64,000 nucleotides of DNA, taken from the NCBI RefSeq assembly GCF_024169515.1, contig NZ_JAMKCQ010000001.1, positions 124,001-188,000 of the forward strand. Reading direction: 5' to 3'. Made by a program: the position numbers and the translations under genes. The notes under the pieces are model-generated. The model was not told where the DNA came from. It worked only from the letters and a program-made list of their open reading frames with translations, and did not search any database. This DNA is from Erwinia aphidicola (GTDB lineage Bacteria; Pseudomonadota; Gammaproteobacteria; Enterobacterales; Enterobacteriaceae). Positions 13,301 through 20,344 of this stretch are shown here, in pieces. Each line of letters begins with the position of its first letter. Within the stretch, counting starts at the first letter, position 1.

Positions 13301-16300
13301 TTCACCGGAACCGGCGTGGTAGTGCTGCTGTTTCCGGCCACGTCCGTCGCGGTGACGGTAATGTTCTGTTGCCCGGTCGGCAGCGCCTGCAGCTGTTCCG
13401 GCGTTAGCGCCAGCGTCCACACGCCGGAGCTGTTAACGGTCGCGCTAAAGTCCGTACCGCCGATGTTGACCACCACCGTCTGGCCGTTGCCGGTTTCGCC
13501 AGTGGTGCCGCTCAGCGTCTGGCCCGCGGCTGCGGTTGCTTCAGCATTGGTCAGCACGCTGTCGCCAAACGGCGCTTCCAGCGTTGGCTGCGGCAGAGTG
13601 TTGATATGCACATTGAGGGTGCTGCTGCTGGTCACCTCAGTGCCATTTGGCGCCACCACGCTGGCGGTGGCGGTAAACGGACCATCGGCCAGTACGGTGA
13701 GATCGCCCGCCGGAATGGTGGTGCTCCACGAACCGTCCGCCTGCACCTGCGCGCTGTAGGTTTTGCCGTTGAAGGTGAAGGTGACGGTGCTGCCTTCCGC
13801 GATATTGAGGGTGCTACCGCTCACAGCCAGCCCGTTTTCGGCTTCCTGCTGGTTGAGATAGCCGTCGTCGCTCAGCGGGTCGAAGGCAATCGCCGGCTGG
13901 GTGTTATCCACGGTGAAGGTTTTGCTGCTGCTGCCGGTGTTGCCTGCCTGGTCAGTAATGCTGACCGTCAGGGTGTAAGAGCCATTCGCCAGCCCGCTCA
14001 GCGCCGATGCCGGCAGCTCCACCTGCCAGCTGCCCGGACTGCCCGCCTGCACCGTGGTGGTGTAGCTTTCGCCGTTCAGGGTAACGGTAACCGTATTTCC
14101 GGCTTCGGCATTGGTCACGGTGCCGCTGATAATCTGCGCCACCTGCTGCTCTGCGCCATCAACGATATTATTGGCGGTGACGTTAGAGACAAAGATCGCC
14201 GGAACCCCGGTATCAATAGCCAGCGGCGTGCTGGTGCTGCTGGTGTTGCCCGCCGGATCGGTTGCGGTGACGTTGAGGGTATAGCTGCCGTCGGCTACGC
14301 CCGCCACGTACGTTCCCGGAATGGTCAGCGTCCACTGGCCGTTGGTGCCGACCACCGCGCTGAAGGCGGTACCGTTCAGCTCAACGCTAATGACGTTACC
14401 CGCTTCCCCGCTGCCGGTGACGACCAGCGGCTGGCCGGATTCCGCGGCGTTAATCACGCCGTCAGAGACCGGATTAACGCTGACCGCTGGGGCCGTCAGG
14501 TCCACTTCGATGGTGCGCGTGACGGTGGTGCTGTTGCCCGCCGTATCGGTGCTGGTGACCTGCAGTGGGTAGCTGCCATTGGTCAGGGCCGTCAGTGCGT
14601 TTGCCGGCAGATCGATGCTCCAGCTGCCGGTGCCGCCAACCGTGGTAGTGTAGGTTTCGCCATTCAGCGTGACGGTGATGCGGTCGCCGACCTCGCCGGA
14701 GCCGCTGAGGGTTTGCAGCTCGCCGCTCTCTGCGGCGTTGATGCGGTTATCCCCGGTCAGGGCTTCCACGCTGACCTGCGGCGCTACGGTGTCGACGGTG
14801 AAGTTGCCGGTCGCCGTGCTGGTGTTGCCCGCGCTGTCAGCCACCGTGACGCTCAGGGAGTTGGCCCCCTGCGGCAGAGACTGCAGCACGGCGGAAGGCA
14901 GGGAAACACTCCAGTTGCCCTGCGCGTCCACCGTCCCGGTGTAGGTAATCCCCGCAATCACCACGCTGACGGTCTGGCCTGCCCCCTCCACCCCGGTGCT
15001 GCCGCTCAGGGTCTGCTCGCTTCCGGCCTCCACCGCGTTGAGCAAGGCATCGCCAAACGGCGGATTGATGCTGAGGTCGAGCTCAGAGGTCACGGAACTG
15101 TCCAGCGAGTGCTGAGCCGTGACGGTGTTGCCATTGATATCCGTGGCAGTGGCGGTCACGGTCAGGTTGCCGTTGGGCAGCGCCACCAGGTCGGCAGACG
15201 GCACATTCACCGTCCAGCTACCGTCGCTATTGGTCGTGGTCAGATACTCTTTGCCGTTGAAGGTCACCGCGACGCGGCTGCCTGCGGCAACAAAGCGGCT
15301 GAAGCCGTGAATCGCCATCGGCAACAGCGACTCGTTGTGGCTCAGCATATTGTCATCGCTGATCACCCCGATGGCGATGGCGCTGAAGGTGTTATCAACG
15401 GTGAAGCTCCCGTTGGCGCTGGTCGGGTTACCGGCAACGTCGCTGACGCTGACGGTGTAGCTGTCGGTGCCGTTCGCGAGGTTAGCCAGCGCCGCTGCCG
15501 GAACCAGCACGCTCCAGCTGCCGTCGGCGTTCACTAGCCCGGTGTACTGGTTGCCGTTAAGCGTCACGGTCACTACCTGCCCGGCCTGTACGTTGCTGGT
15601 GCTGCCGGTCATCAGCTGCGACAGCCCTTTCTCGGCGCCATCCACAATATTATCGCCGGCAAACGCGCCCACGGTAATCACCGGCAGCGAGGCAGCGCTG
15701 GCAATCACGGTCAGCGGCTGGCTGCTGCTGCCCATGTTGCCGACACTGTCGGTAGCGGTCACCGTCACGGTGTAGCTGCCGTCCGCCAGGCCGCTAACCA
15801 CATTGGCCGGTATATTGGCGCTCCAGCTGCCGTCGGCAGCCACGGTAGCGGTGTAGTCGACGTTGTTGATGGTCACGACCACGCCCGCACCCGGCTCGGT
15901 GGTGCCGACGATCGCCAGCGCCGCGTTATGCTCGGCAGCATTAAGATAGCCATCGCCGGAAACCGGCGCGACGGTCACAACCGGAGGCGCGGTATCGATG
16001 ACGATCGGCGCCTGCACGGTGGTTTCATTGCCGCCGCTGTCGCGTGCGGTAATGCTGATGTCATATTTGCCATCGCTCAGCCCCTGCAGGGTGGCCGGGT
16101 CGACATTGACGCTCCAGCTGCCGCTGGCATCGGCCGCGCTGTGGTAGGTCACACCGTTGATCACCACGGTAATGGTGCTGAGCGCCTCTGCCTGGCCGCT
16201 CAGCACCAGCGGCTGATTCTGCTCGCTGGCGTTAATCACGCCGTCGCCAGCAATGGTGCCGACAGAAAGGGTTGGCGGGGTGGTATCCACGCTGACAGTG

Positions 16301-19300
16301 GTGCTGCTGACGATCTGATTGCCTGCGGCATCGCTGACGGTCACGGTGACCGTATTGCTCCCCTGCGGCAGCCCGCTGAGCGCCGATGGCGGCAGCGTTA
16401 CGCTCCACTCGCCGGTGGCCGGGTTAACCGTCGCCGGGTAGTTCACGCCGTTCAGGCTCACGGTGACCACCTGGTCCGGCAGCGCCAGCCCGGTATTACC
16501 GCTCAGCACCTGCGGGGTTGTCGATTCGCCCAGGTTGAGGATATTGTCGCCACCGAAGGCGGCATTAAATTCAATATTGTTCGGGAAGTTAACCTGCACG
16601 CCCAAATTGAGGCTGCTGGTCACCGAGTTGTTATTGGCATCGGTGACCACCACCGGATAACTGCCGTTAGCCACTCCGGCGAAATCAGCCGGAGGGATGG
16701 TGATGCTCCAGCTGCCATCGGCTGCCACGGTGGTGTTGTAAGTATGACCGTTAAAGGTGACGGTGAGCGGCGCGCCCACGGGCAGATTGAGGCTGGTACC
16801 GTTCACGCTAACCGGTGACTGAGCCTCCTGCGCGTTGACCCAGTTATCTTCGCTGATCGGAGCAATGGCGAGGCTGGCGGCAGCCGGATCGAGAGCCACA
16901 CTGACCGAACCGCTGCTGGTCGCGACGTTGCCTGCTTTATCGGCAACGGTGGCGGAGTACGTTACCGTCTGGCCGTCGCTCAGGCCGCTGAGGGCGCTGG
17001 CCGGGATGGAGACGTGCCACAGCCCGCCCGCCAGCACCGTGGTGGTGTACTGCACCCCGTTGAAGGTCAGGGTCAGGGTTTGTCCGGCCTGCACGTGGGC
17101 GGCGGTGCCGCTCAGCTCCTGCGCCACATTCAGCTCTGCCCCCTGCAGAATATTATCCCCGGCGAAGCTGTTGAAGGTGATGGTTGGCTGATTGGCTGGC
17201 TGGGCGGCAAAGGTCACCTCGGTATAGGCCGTGCCCTGGTTACCGGCCGTATCGGTTGCCGTCACGGTGACCGGATAGCTGCCGTCAATGAGGGTAGCTT
17301 TGCTTTCCGGCGGAACCACCACGCTCCAGTCGCCGGAACCGTTGGTGGTGGTGGTCAGCGTCACGTCGCCAAACTTCACCTGAATAGTGCTGTTGGCTTC
17401 CGCCCGACCGCTGATGGTCAGGTTACCCGCCAGTTCAGCGGCGCTGACGTAGCCATCGCCGCTGACGGGGTTAACGCTAACGGCAGGCGCCAGCGTATCC
17501 ACGTTGAGATTCAGCGGGTCACTGCTGACCGTGTTGCCATATTTATCGCTGGCCGTTACCGTCAGCGAATTATTCCCCTGCTCAAGCTGCTGCAGCGCGG
17601 AAGCTGGAATATTGACGCTCCAGCTGCCGTTCGCGCCCACCGTCGCGGTGTAGGTCTGACCATCCAGCGTCACGGTGACGGTCTGGCCGCCGGTGCTGGT
17701 GCCGGTCAGCGTCAACGCCTGGCCGACATCGGCGGCGTTGAGTGGGGCATCAGGAATATTCACCTCCAGCCCCGGAGGCTGGGTATCGACATTCACCTGG
17801 GTGGTGGTGGTGGTTTTGTTGCCTGCGGGATCGGTGACGGTCACCACCAGCGGCAGCTGCCCTTCAATCGGGGTTGAGACCGCATTGGCGGGCAGAGTGA
17901 CGCTCCAGCTGCCGTTGCTGTTTACCGTGCCGGTGTAGGTGTTGCCGTTGAAGGTCACAGTGACGGTCTGGCCCGCCCCGCTAACGCCGGTGTTACCGGT
18001 GATGGTCTGGCTGCTGCCCGCTTCCGCACCGCTCAGCACCCCGTCGCCAAACGGCAGATCGATCCCGGCATTTGGCAGCGTGGTGTGGACGTCAACCGTC
18101 ACGACCGTACTGTTCTGCAAGGTGGTGCCGTTGGCCAGCGTCGCGGTCGCCACGATCAGGTTTGAACCCTGCGGCAGGCTTTGCAGATCGGCAGACGGCA
18201 CGCTGATGCTCCAGCTGCCGTTCGCTGCCGTGGTGGTGGTGTAAGCATGGCCGCCGAGGGTGACGGAAATCGCCGTGCCGGCTGGCAGACCGCTGGCCGT
18301 ACCGGAAATGGTCAGCGCACTTTGTGCCTCTGTGGCATTGAGGTAACCGTCGCCGCTTATCGGCGCGGTGATGCTAATGCTGGGGCTGCCGCTGGTATCG
18401 GGCTCAACGGTAAAGTTATGCGTATCAGTGGCTGTCTGACCGCTGGCGTTGGTGACGGTCGCGGAGAGGGTCGCGGTGCCGTTCGCCAGCGCCTGCAGTG
18501 CGCTGGCAGGAACCGAGACGCTCCAGCTGCCGTTGGCCTGCACGCTGGCGCTGTAGGAAACGCCGTTCAGGGTAATGGTGACCGTCTGCCCGGCCTGTAC
18601 GTTGGTGGTGGTGCCGCTCAGCAGCTGGCTGGTCTGCTTTTCCGCGCCGTCCAGCACGTTATCCCCGGCAAAAGTGCCGATGGTCAGGGTGGGTACGCCG
18701 GGTACCACCGTTGGCTCAACGGTGAAATTATGCGTGTCGGTCGCCGTCTGGCCGCTGGCGTTGGTGACGGTGGCGGAGAAAGTGGCAGTCCCGCTCGCCA
18801 GCGCCTGCAGCGCGCTGGCAGGCACGGAAACGCTCCAGCTGCCGTTGGCCTGCACCACCGCCGTGTAACTCACGCCGTTAAGCGTGATAGTCACCGTCTG
18901 CCCGGCCTGCACGTTGGTGGTGGTGCCACTCAGCAGCTGACTGGTCTGCTTTTCGCTGCCGTCAAGAATGTTATCCCCGGCGAAGTTGCCGATAGTCAGC
19001 GTCGGCGTGGTGGCAGGCGGATTAGTGCCGCCGTTGTTGTCATTGCCTCCGCCACCGCCGCCACCGCCCGCTAAGGCGCCGATGCCCACGCCGACTAATC
19101 CCAGCGCCCCGATACCGGCAGCGGTCATCACGCCGCTACCGGCCCCCGTATCAGCCAGCAGCAGCGGTTCAATACTGCCGAGGGATTCATATTGCGGGGT
19201 CAGGACCATCGCGGTCTGTGCATCAAGTTCGTTGGTCACCGGGAACAGCACGTGCTCCGGCCGGTTAACCCCATCGTCAAACACCAGTTCGCTGTGCTCG

Positions 19301-19545
19301 CCGTCCACATCGTCAAAGAAGAACTGCTGATAGCGCACGGTAGTGCCATCTTTCATGTGCAGGATCAGGTCGTTACCCTGGCGTTCGTATTCAGCCACCA
19401 TCTCGCGCGTGCCGTGGATTTTCACCACGCTAGGCTGATTGAGGAGAACCGTTTTCGAGGAGCCCGAAGTGGCCTGAGAGAGGATCGTTCCGTCGTCGCG
19501 TGAAAGGATTTCTACGCTGCCATTATTGAGCTGTGCCATGGTCAT
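1357..19545 (-). CDS. bapA: BapA-like giant biofilm adhesin, about 56 Ig-like repeats, type I secreted
   Basis: This is a 6062-residue surface adhesin. Residues 1-130 match the BapA prefix domain (VVKIHGTREMV, NDLILHMKDGTTVRYQQFF). Next come a small hydrophobic segment with TAAG at 141-144 and a run of eight glycines ending near 167. From residue 181 to about 5710 there are 55 Ig-like units averaging 100 residues, plus a degenerate 56th. Each opens with a pattern such as FAGDNILDGAE or PISGDGYLNAAE and carries G-SWSV-(I/V)P and DAAGN signatures. A Ser/Thr-rich linker (about 5820-5900) precedes a single RTX-like GGAGTDTL at 5942 and a C-terminal region typical of type I secretion signals. The start follows a GAGG ribosome site; an ATG two codons in is an alternative. 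Salmonella BapA, its best-known relative, is considerably shorter. Expected roles are biofilm formation and adhesion to host or surface. Confidence 0.93.
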   Translation of the reverse strand: MTMAQLNNGSVEILSRDDGTILSQATSGSSKTVLLNQPSVVKIHGTREMVAEYERQGNDLILHMKDGTTVRYQQFFFDDVDGEHSELVFDDGVNRPEHVLFPVTNELDAQTAMVLTPQYESLGSIEPLLLADTGAGSGVMTAAGIGALGLVGVGIGALAGGGGGGGGNDNNGGTNPPATTPTLTIGNFAGDNILDGSEKQTSQLLSGTTTNVQAGQTVTITLNGVSYTAVVQANGSWSVSVPASALQALASGTATFSATVTNASGQTATDTHNFTVEPTVVPGVPTLTIGTFAGDNVLDGAEKQTSQLLSGTTTNVQAGQTVTITLNGVSYSASVQANGSWSVSVPASALQALANGTATLSATVTNASGQTATDTHNFTVEPDTSGSPSISITAPISGDGYLNATEAQSALTISGTASGLPAGTAISVTLGGHAYTTTTAANGSWSISVPSADLQSLPQGSNLIVATATLANGTTLQNSTVVTVDVHTTLPNAGIDLPFGDGVLSGAEAGSSQTITGNTGVSGAGQTVTVTFNGNTYTGTVNSNGSWSVTLPANAVSTPIEGQLPLVVTVTDPAGNKTTTTTQVNVDTQPPGLEVNIPDAPLNAADVGQALTLTGTSTGGQTVTVTLDGQTYTATVGANGSWSVNIPASALQQLEQGNNSLTVTASDKYGNTVSSDPLNLNVDTLAPAVSVNPVSGDGYVSAAELAGNLTISGRAEANSTIQVKFGDVTLTTTTNGSGDWSVVVPPESKATLIDGSYPVTVTATDTAGNQGTAYTEVTFAAQPANQPTITFNSFAGDNILQGAELNVAQELSGTAAHVQAGQTLTLTFNGVQYTTTVLAGGLWHVSIPASALSGLSDGQTVTYSATVADKAGNVATSSGSVSVALDPAAASLAIAPISEDNWVNAQEAQSPVSVNGTSLNLPVGAPLTVTFNGHTYNTTVAADGSWSITIPPADFAGVANGSYPVVVTDANNNSVTSSLNLGVQVNFPNNIEFNAAFGGDNILNLGESTTPQVLSGNTGLALPDQVVTVSLNGVNYPATVNPATGEWSVTLPPSALSGLPQGSNTVTVTVSDAAGNQIVSSTTVSVDTTPPTLSVGTIAGDGVINASEQNQPLVLSGQAEALSTITVVINGVTYHSAADASGSWSVNVDPATLQGLSDGKYDISITARDSGGNETTVQAPIVIDTAPPVVTVAPVSGDGYLNAAEHNAALAIVGTTEPGAGVVVTINNVDYTATVAADGSWSANIPANVVSGLADGSYTVTVTATDSVGNMGSSSQPLTVIASAASLPVITVGAFAGDNIVDGAEKGLSQLMTGSTSNVQAGQVVTVTLNGNQYTGLVNADGSWSVLVPAAALANLANGTDSYTVSVSDVAGNPTSANGSFTVDNTFSAIAIGVISDDNMLSHNESLLPMAIHGFSRFVAAGSRVAVTFNGKEYLTTTNSDGSWTVNVPSADLVALPNGNLTVTATATDINGNTVTAQHSLDSSVTSELDLSINPPFGDALLNAVEAGSEQTLSGSTGVEGAGQTVSVVIAGITYTGTVDAQGNWSVSLPSAVLQSLPQGANSLSVTVADSAGNTSTATGNFTVDTVAPQVSVEALTGDNRINAAESGELQTLSGSGEVGDRITVTLNGETYTTTVGGTGSWSIDLPANALTALTNGSYPLQVTSTDTAGNSTTVTRTIEVDLTAPAVSVNPVSDGVINAAESGQPLVVTGSGEAGNVISVELNGTAFSAVVGTNGQWTLTIPGTYVAGVADGSYTLNVTATDPAGNTSSTSTPLAIDTGVPAIFVSNVTANNIVDGAEQQVAQIISGTVTNAEAGNTVTVTLNGESYTTTVQAGSPGSWQVELPASALSGLANGSYTLTVSITDQAGNTGSSSKTFTVDNTQPAIAFDPLSDDGYLNQQEAENGLAVSGSTLNIAEGSTVTFTFNGKTYSAQVQADGSWSTTIPAGDLTVLADGPFTATASVVAPNGTEVTSSSTLNVHINTLPQPTLEAPFGDSVLTNAEATAAAGQTLSGTTGETGNGQTVVVNIGGTDFSATVNSSGVWTLALTPEQLQALPTGQQNITVTATDVAGNSSTTTPVPVNIATELPPVTVGPVAEDGIINAAEHELPLDISGTTTAGNSVVVSLNGKTYEAVVDGDGNWSATIPANDVLALQNGGYPLTVTVSDPTGNQTVNSEVVQVQLTAPTYTLDPIAGDGIIDRAEAAQPLDITGTGTNGDTVSVTIGGQTLTTTVVNGAWSVTVPAETLGALPQGDNTVTVVVTAPNGNSASQNATVDVDTSITNQVLVNPVAGDDLINAAEAAAGFNVTGSVPDGSTSVVVNFNGTNYPATVGPDGLWSATIPAGALNGATDGSYTLTVTATTTAGDVATVTRPVGLDTTPPDFTVAPISTDGYLNAAEQGQPLTISGTGDSNDSVRVTLNGKVYTANVDGDGNWSVSVPPADLAALNNGDYTVSVAVKDGAGNISTQTPALTVDVAAPALTLNPPAGDNILNAAEQQEGITLSGSGERGASISVTLNNETYTTTVGPNGQWSLPLSADDLAALTNGNYPLSVTATDAAGNVTTQTSTLAVSVDAATLPTLTVNTFAGNNIVDGAEQHVSQVLSGTTTNVQEGQLVSVTLGGVTYTGVVQASGSWSITIPASALEALSNGQQSYSVVVSDAAGNPATVSGSFEINNQLSGLAINPVSVDGYLNAEEAAQPLTISGTSANYTAGTQLTVAIGGASYLATVQADGSWSVTLPQNVVADFTDGTLPIVVSGPDAAGVTQTSSGSLVVIVDTQPVVAVNPPFGDGALNAQEATATQNITGSTGVTGDGQTVTLTLNGTTYTGIVAADGSWSVAVPATALAGLAQGDNSFSVVVSDAAGNSANTTQPFTVDTVAPTVTVAPVAGDGILNAAEQGADLAVSGRGEAGDTIVVTLNGVTYQGVQVNGNGDWTVSVPSADLQALADGSYTLSVTATDAAGNSTTTSSPLEVKAAAADLPTISINTFAGNDILDGAEQQSSQLLSGTTSNVEAGQTVSITLGTEVYSALVQADGSWSVSIPASTLQGLENGTTTIAAAVSDAAGNPVSASHDVTVNSLASGISIDPISNDGYLNASEAQEPLIVTGHTANVDAGSQLTLTINGQTFQATVGNGGAWSVVVPAAALAGLPDGPATVGVSVTDATGNLVNSSASLNVVVNTLPAVTVDVPFNDGALNASEAALTQTLNGTTGVSGNGQTVSVTIDGTQYSGTVDGNGNWSISLPSALLQSFEQGSNTLQVTATDAAGNASTQPVSFNVDTVAPAITLNPIAGDGIINASEAGQPLTISGSTDNGSGPALEGQTVTVNFNGQTWTTTVGADGSWTLDIPAAALTGVSDGNYTLTATVTDQAGNPGSNSADVTLATAALQPTINTPFGDGYLNQDEAGAGQTLSGTTGTVGAGQQVSVNIGGTDYPATVDNNGNWTLNIPAATLQGLNEGNLPITVTVTDAAGNSGTVSSAAIVDLTPPDLVLNNVAGDNVINPTEIQQTITVSGSTSPDEVGQQVSIIFNGIQPAYIAIVQSDGSWSFDLPGSVTKTLANGDYTVTATLTDSAGNQTVQTETVTVRATAADLPLITIAPVSGDDYINSTEHNQPLLLSGTTSDGVPDGQTVTITLGGQTYTTTVTGGEWSFSVPAADVQQLADGAQQVSVSVTDRDGNIANDSQDFTVVAQPGNLPTITIDPVTSDDMVDYQESRSDLTITGSSQHIPAGQTITVTLNNKNYTATVDADGNWQATVPAADVQALPQDGNTVTATGNDVAQNVATDSQEFTVHTVPPLLTVDVGVGADNILSLAEALAGLLIEGTTLPNLNLTITVGAKVYNVLADADGNWSTTIPAADLLALVDGNVTVGVSVIDTNGNTTTSNVGIVVDVHDTPTLTLDLPFGDGLVSGVEAALAQTLTGTVSNLEVGTALVVTVGNLTFAGTVGADGTWSANIPAGALVGLGNGAVQVTVSTEAGLVNPASATASAELVLTTTLNPTINLPFVDGLLNVAEAGVAQTLTGTTGLIGAGQTISVTIGGTALTATVNDNGVWSATVSPAQLLALGNGNHEIVVTAGDAAGNSDSATLNFDAIVTALPTVSVGGLPLFGDGVLNAAEAALGGTLSGAITHAGGLAGLTVTVNVNGALLPATISADGTSWSLPLSAEVLQALPDGNWPISVTITDAVGNSSSANTSLVVAVHDIPAVTLVTPFVDGLLSIAEAGVAQLLSGSTGVTGAGQSVLVSINGGTAIAATVNANGDWSLNLTPDQLAGFGNGTKTVVVTATDSYGNESVLNGSYTAVLTAPVPTITNPFANDALGITQANGAITITGNTGVTGANQGVVLKVDVNGISYTGTVNSDGSWSVALPAGALSGLANGEHNLSVTVTDAAGNSASQTLGFDAYLTLPLPTVGVAFGDGYLNLNELTNGGTLTGTTGAVGAGQTVSVTLNGQIHAATVGTNGNWSLALTNAELSGIGQGSQNLSVTVTDPAGNSNTISEGFIVDTVAPAISGLTFAGDNTLSYLESLTTQTLTGTTNAADVGSTVTLTIGSQTLTGTVQANGSWSVNVSVAALAELATNLGAYSVSITDAAGNTATANGSVILDLTVPLTPSITLNPVTGDNIINAADGATTTLSGALQNATPGVGGTITITVNGTLVSTVTVNAIRADNNWTSAALSTAEFPQGTDTVVVTYTPTVGSPVTTTTTVLVDTVVPTLTIGDFAGADNVLNASEAAVSQAISGTASLTEVGRTVTVTLGGKTYTTVVQAGGTWSLNVPSADLQALGQNAQTINASISDAAGNVGTATHGIVVDTIPPLITLNVLAQDNIINGVEATLQQLLTGTATGADGQTVGVYLGNTLLASAVVTDGVFSIPLAAAEIALLASGTNVLSVRVNDVNGNQGSAALTVSKVLNTLALAVDPLFDNGFLSKADLLVDHVITGTGTIGATVSLSLGGQNLTATVGQDGKWSLAIPSSALSGVTDGNLALNVVVSDAAGNSKTLAENVTAIINNVPVVPALTGLFGGDNLLNHAEALLGQTIGGTLNAVAGSTVTVTLGTKTYTTTVQAGGAWSVNIGATDLLSLATGNATLGVKVVDPAGNTASNSVTVGLLTAEPSITLNTIFGDGALNLNDVTNFASQLISGTVKNVAAGTIVNLNVGNIVSATATVNADGTFSTNLTQAQLQLLTGNPNLTVTASLQDAAGNTASASGGLAVNLTAPSLVLNQLQLFGDGVLNAADALLTQTISGTTAAGARVVVSVNSTQLVATADSDGKFSIALTPALLATLTDGNLNVGVSVTDAAGNTTSNSLSAIVGINNLPSVTLNPLFGDGVLSVAEALLGQTLSGHVNNVAAGTSVRINVGTTTLTATTDANGNFTAALAPSLLTTLLTGNLTVGVAVTDAYGNNASASVGVIIGVQSAPTIAVNTIFGDGVLSAGDLANAQLISGTSTNAVAGSTVTVVLGTHTYTTTVGSGGGWSLSVPKADLATLANGTQTAQVTLSDPYGNSATTSGTVSVIAQTAPSITIGTLFGDGGLNAVEALSAQTISGTATNAEGSTIAVKVGALTLNAIVAANGSWSVSVPSASLLALADGTQTITASLVNGAGNTANGSASVIVGTHVTPTVTLTNASVFTDHYLNLAEAGAAQTLSGTATNAVGGTVAVNIAGTVYNTTVGSNGSWSVSVPSSGLSAIADGSHTVAVTVTDRAGNSTSFTAVTHSLPAVGVDAVTSLVNVLLTGLTITGGTLRLATGTTVSITLSQNGQSQTQTAVIDANGRYSAKFTGGLLTTLNLGALVTVAAVDAAGNPATTSTTLLLGSLLPVSSTVAAASLMAVAADDSLAVASTDTSSTSSKTSTTTEESSSTAHAVAAVHSTLVTDSDTSSTDAATTSTSATTSTAAAATTSVEADSDAYTIGGVTITLADGQVLHGDSVTGSSGNDTISVGSMDFSHIDGGAGTDTLVLNGEHLTLDLTSLGLKVEHIEIIDLGKAGNNSIKLDLNEALNITDKQTDDLLIKGTLGDQVTLANGDGGIWATTGQRTVGGQTYDVYHNSALSSENTLGDVLIQHNLQVHVV

Positions 19546-19589
19546 AACCTCGTGTACACCAGATAACAGGGATTAAGTGTCCAACGCAC

Positions 19590-19614
19590 AAAAGTGAAAA
19601 TAAATTTCACTTTT
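19590..19614. promoter_or_regulatory. Perfect 10-bp inverted repeat in the adhesin leader
   Basis: The arms AAAAGTGAAA and TTTCACTTTT are separated by ATAAA, 45-69 bp upstream of the adhesin start. It could be an operator or an mRNA hairpin in the 5' leader. Only the symmetry and position are observed. Confidence 0.35.
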
Positions 19615-19906
19615 ATTGCGTTAGACAAAATTTTGAGCAGTGCCATCTACCGGCAGCGCTTTTCACCTGATGCACGGACGGGGGTTAGTTTCCCCGCGAA
19701 AATATAGGACCTAAACTGGCTAATAGAGACTGTTATTTTGTTAATTTCACTAACAGATATAATTAATAAAGTGAATGTGTTGTTTGATGTTTATTTATCG
19801 GAAGGATAAATTTATTTAATTACTAACCGTACTCGACAGCTGAGAAGAGCGGCAAAAAATGTCAGATAATTACGATTCAGCTGACAGTAATGATTTGATT
19901 TAAATC

Positions 19907-19920
19907 CAAGAAAAATCCTA
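19907..19920. promoter_or_regulatory. Candidate RcsAB box
   Basis: The 14-mer CAAGAAAAATCCTA matches 11 of 14 positions of the published RcsAB consensus TAAGAATATTCCTA, including the AAG and TCCTA ends. It lies about 360 bp upstream of the adhesin start and 425 bp upstream of the MFS start. A chance match in AT-rich DNA is possible. Confidence 0.25.
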
Positions 19921-20040
19921 ATCAGCAGCGAGAGGAATGGGCGATTTATTAGGTCAGAGTGGATTAAAAACAGGTAATACCCCCCGGTGAGTTTCGCGAA
20001 AATTTCATGTTGATTCGTGACATTCAGCACAAGTTTTATC

Positions 20041-20056
20041 CCAGACAAATGTCTGG
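20041..20056. promoter_or_regulatory. Palindrome, possible operator
   Basis: CCAGACA-AA-TGTCTGG is a perfect 7-bp inverted repeat with a 2-nt centre, about 290 bp upstream of the MFS gene. It has the form of a dimeric repressor site. No regulator is assigned. Confidence 0.3.
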
Positions 20057-20344
20057 TGAGGAACGGTCATAAAGTCACTGCCAGCAGAATTTTTTTACGC
20101 TTTTCCAGTGATTTGGCTTAAGGAGTGATCCCCGTCACGTTTTCCAGGACTCCTCTGGAAATTTGCCCTTAAGCGACAATTCTGATTAACAGCCGCATTT
20201 TTTCAGGTTATTAACTCCTCTACCCTAATGTAGCTGGATTGATGCCAGCGCTTTTAACCTCATTCCGCCAGGGTTTAGCTTCTTAAAACAGGTCAGATGT
20301 GGTAAAAATTGGGGCTAATTTTTGTGGCTGGCAATAGGGATAAA

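Larger units (their letters stand above)
19546..20344. other. Long AT-rich divergent intergenic region (adhesin / MFS transporter)
   Basis: About 800 bp separate two divergent genes. I see no credible gene. A 78-codon frame on the minus strand has no homology I recognise and no good ribosome site. The region holds inverted repeats at 19590-19614, 20041-20056 and 20141-20161, and an RcsAB-box-like sequence at 19907-19920. Such a long leader suits a heavily regulated adhesin gene. Individual promoters could not be assigned by eye. Confidence 0.6.

Noticed and set aside
1463..19503. Many plus-strand open frames of 60-640 codons opposite the adhesin gene
   Set aside because: They are antisense shadows of a repetitive GC-rich gene, rich in the same repeated segments, and lack ribosome sites or recognisable domains.
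19812..20048. 78-codon minus-strand frame upstream of the adhesin
   Set aside because: No good ribosome site, no known motif, AT-rich composition of non-coding DNA.
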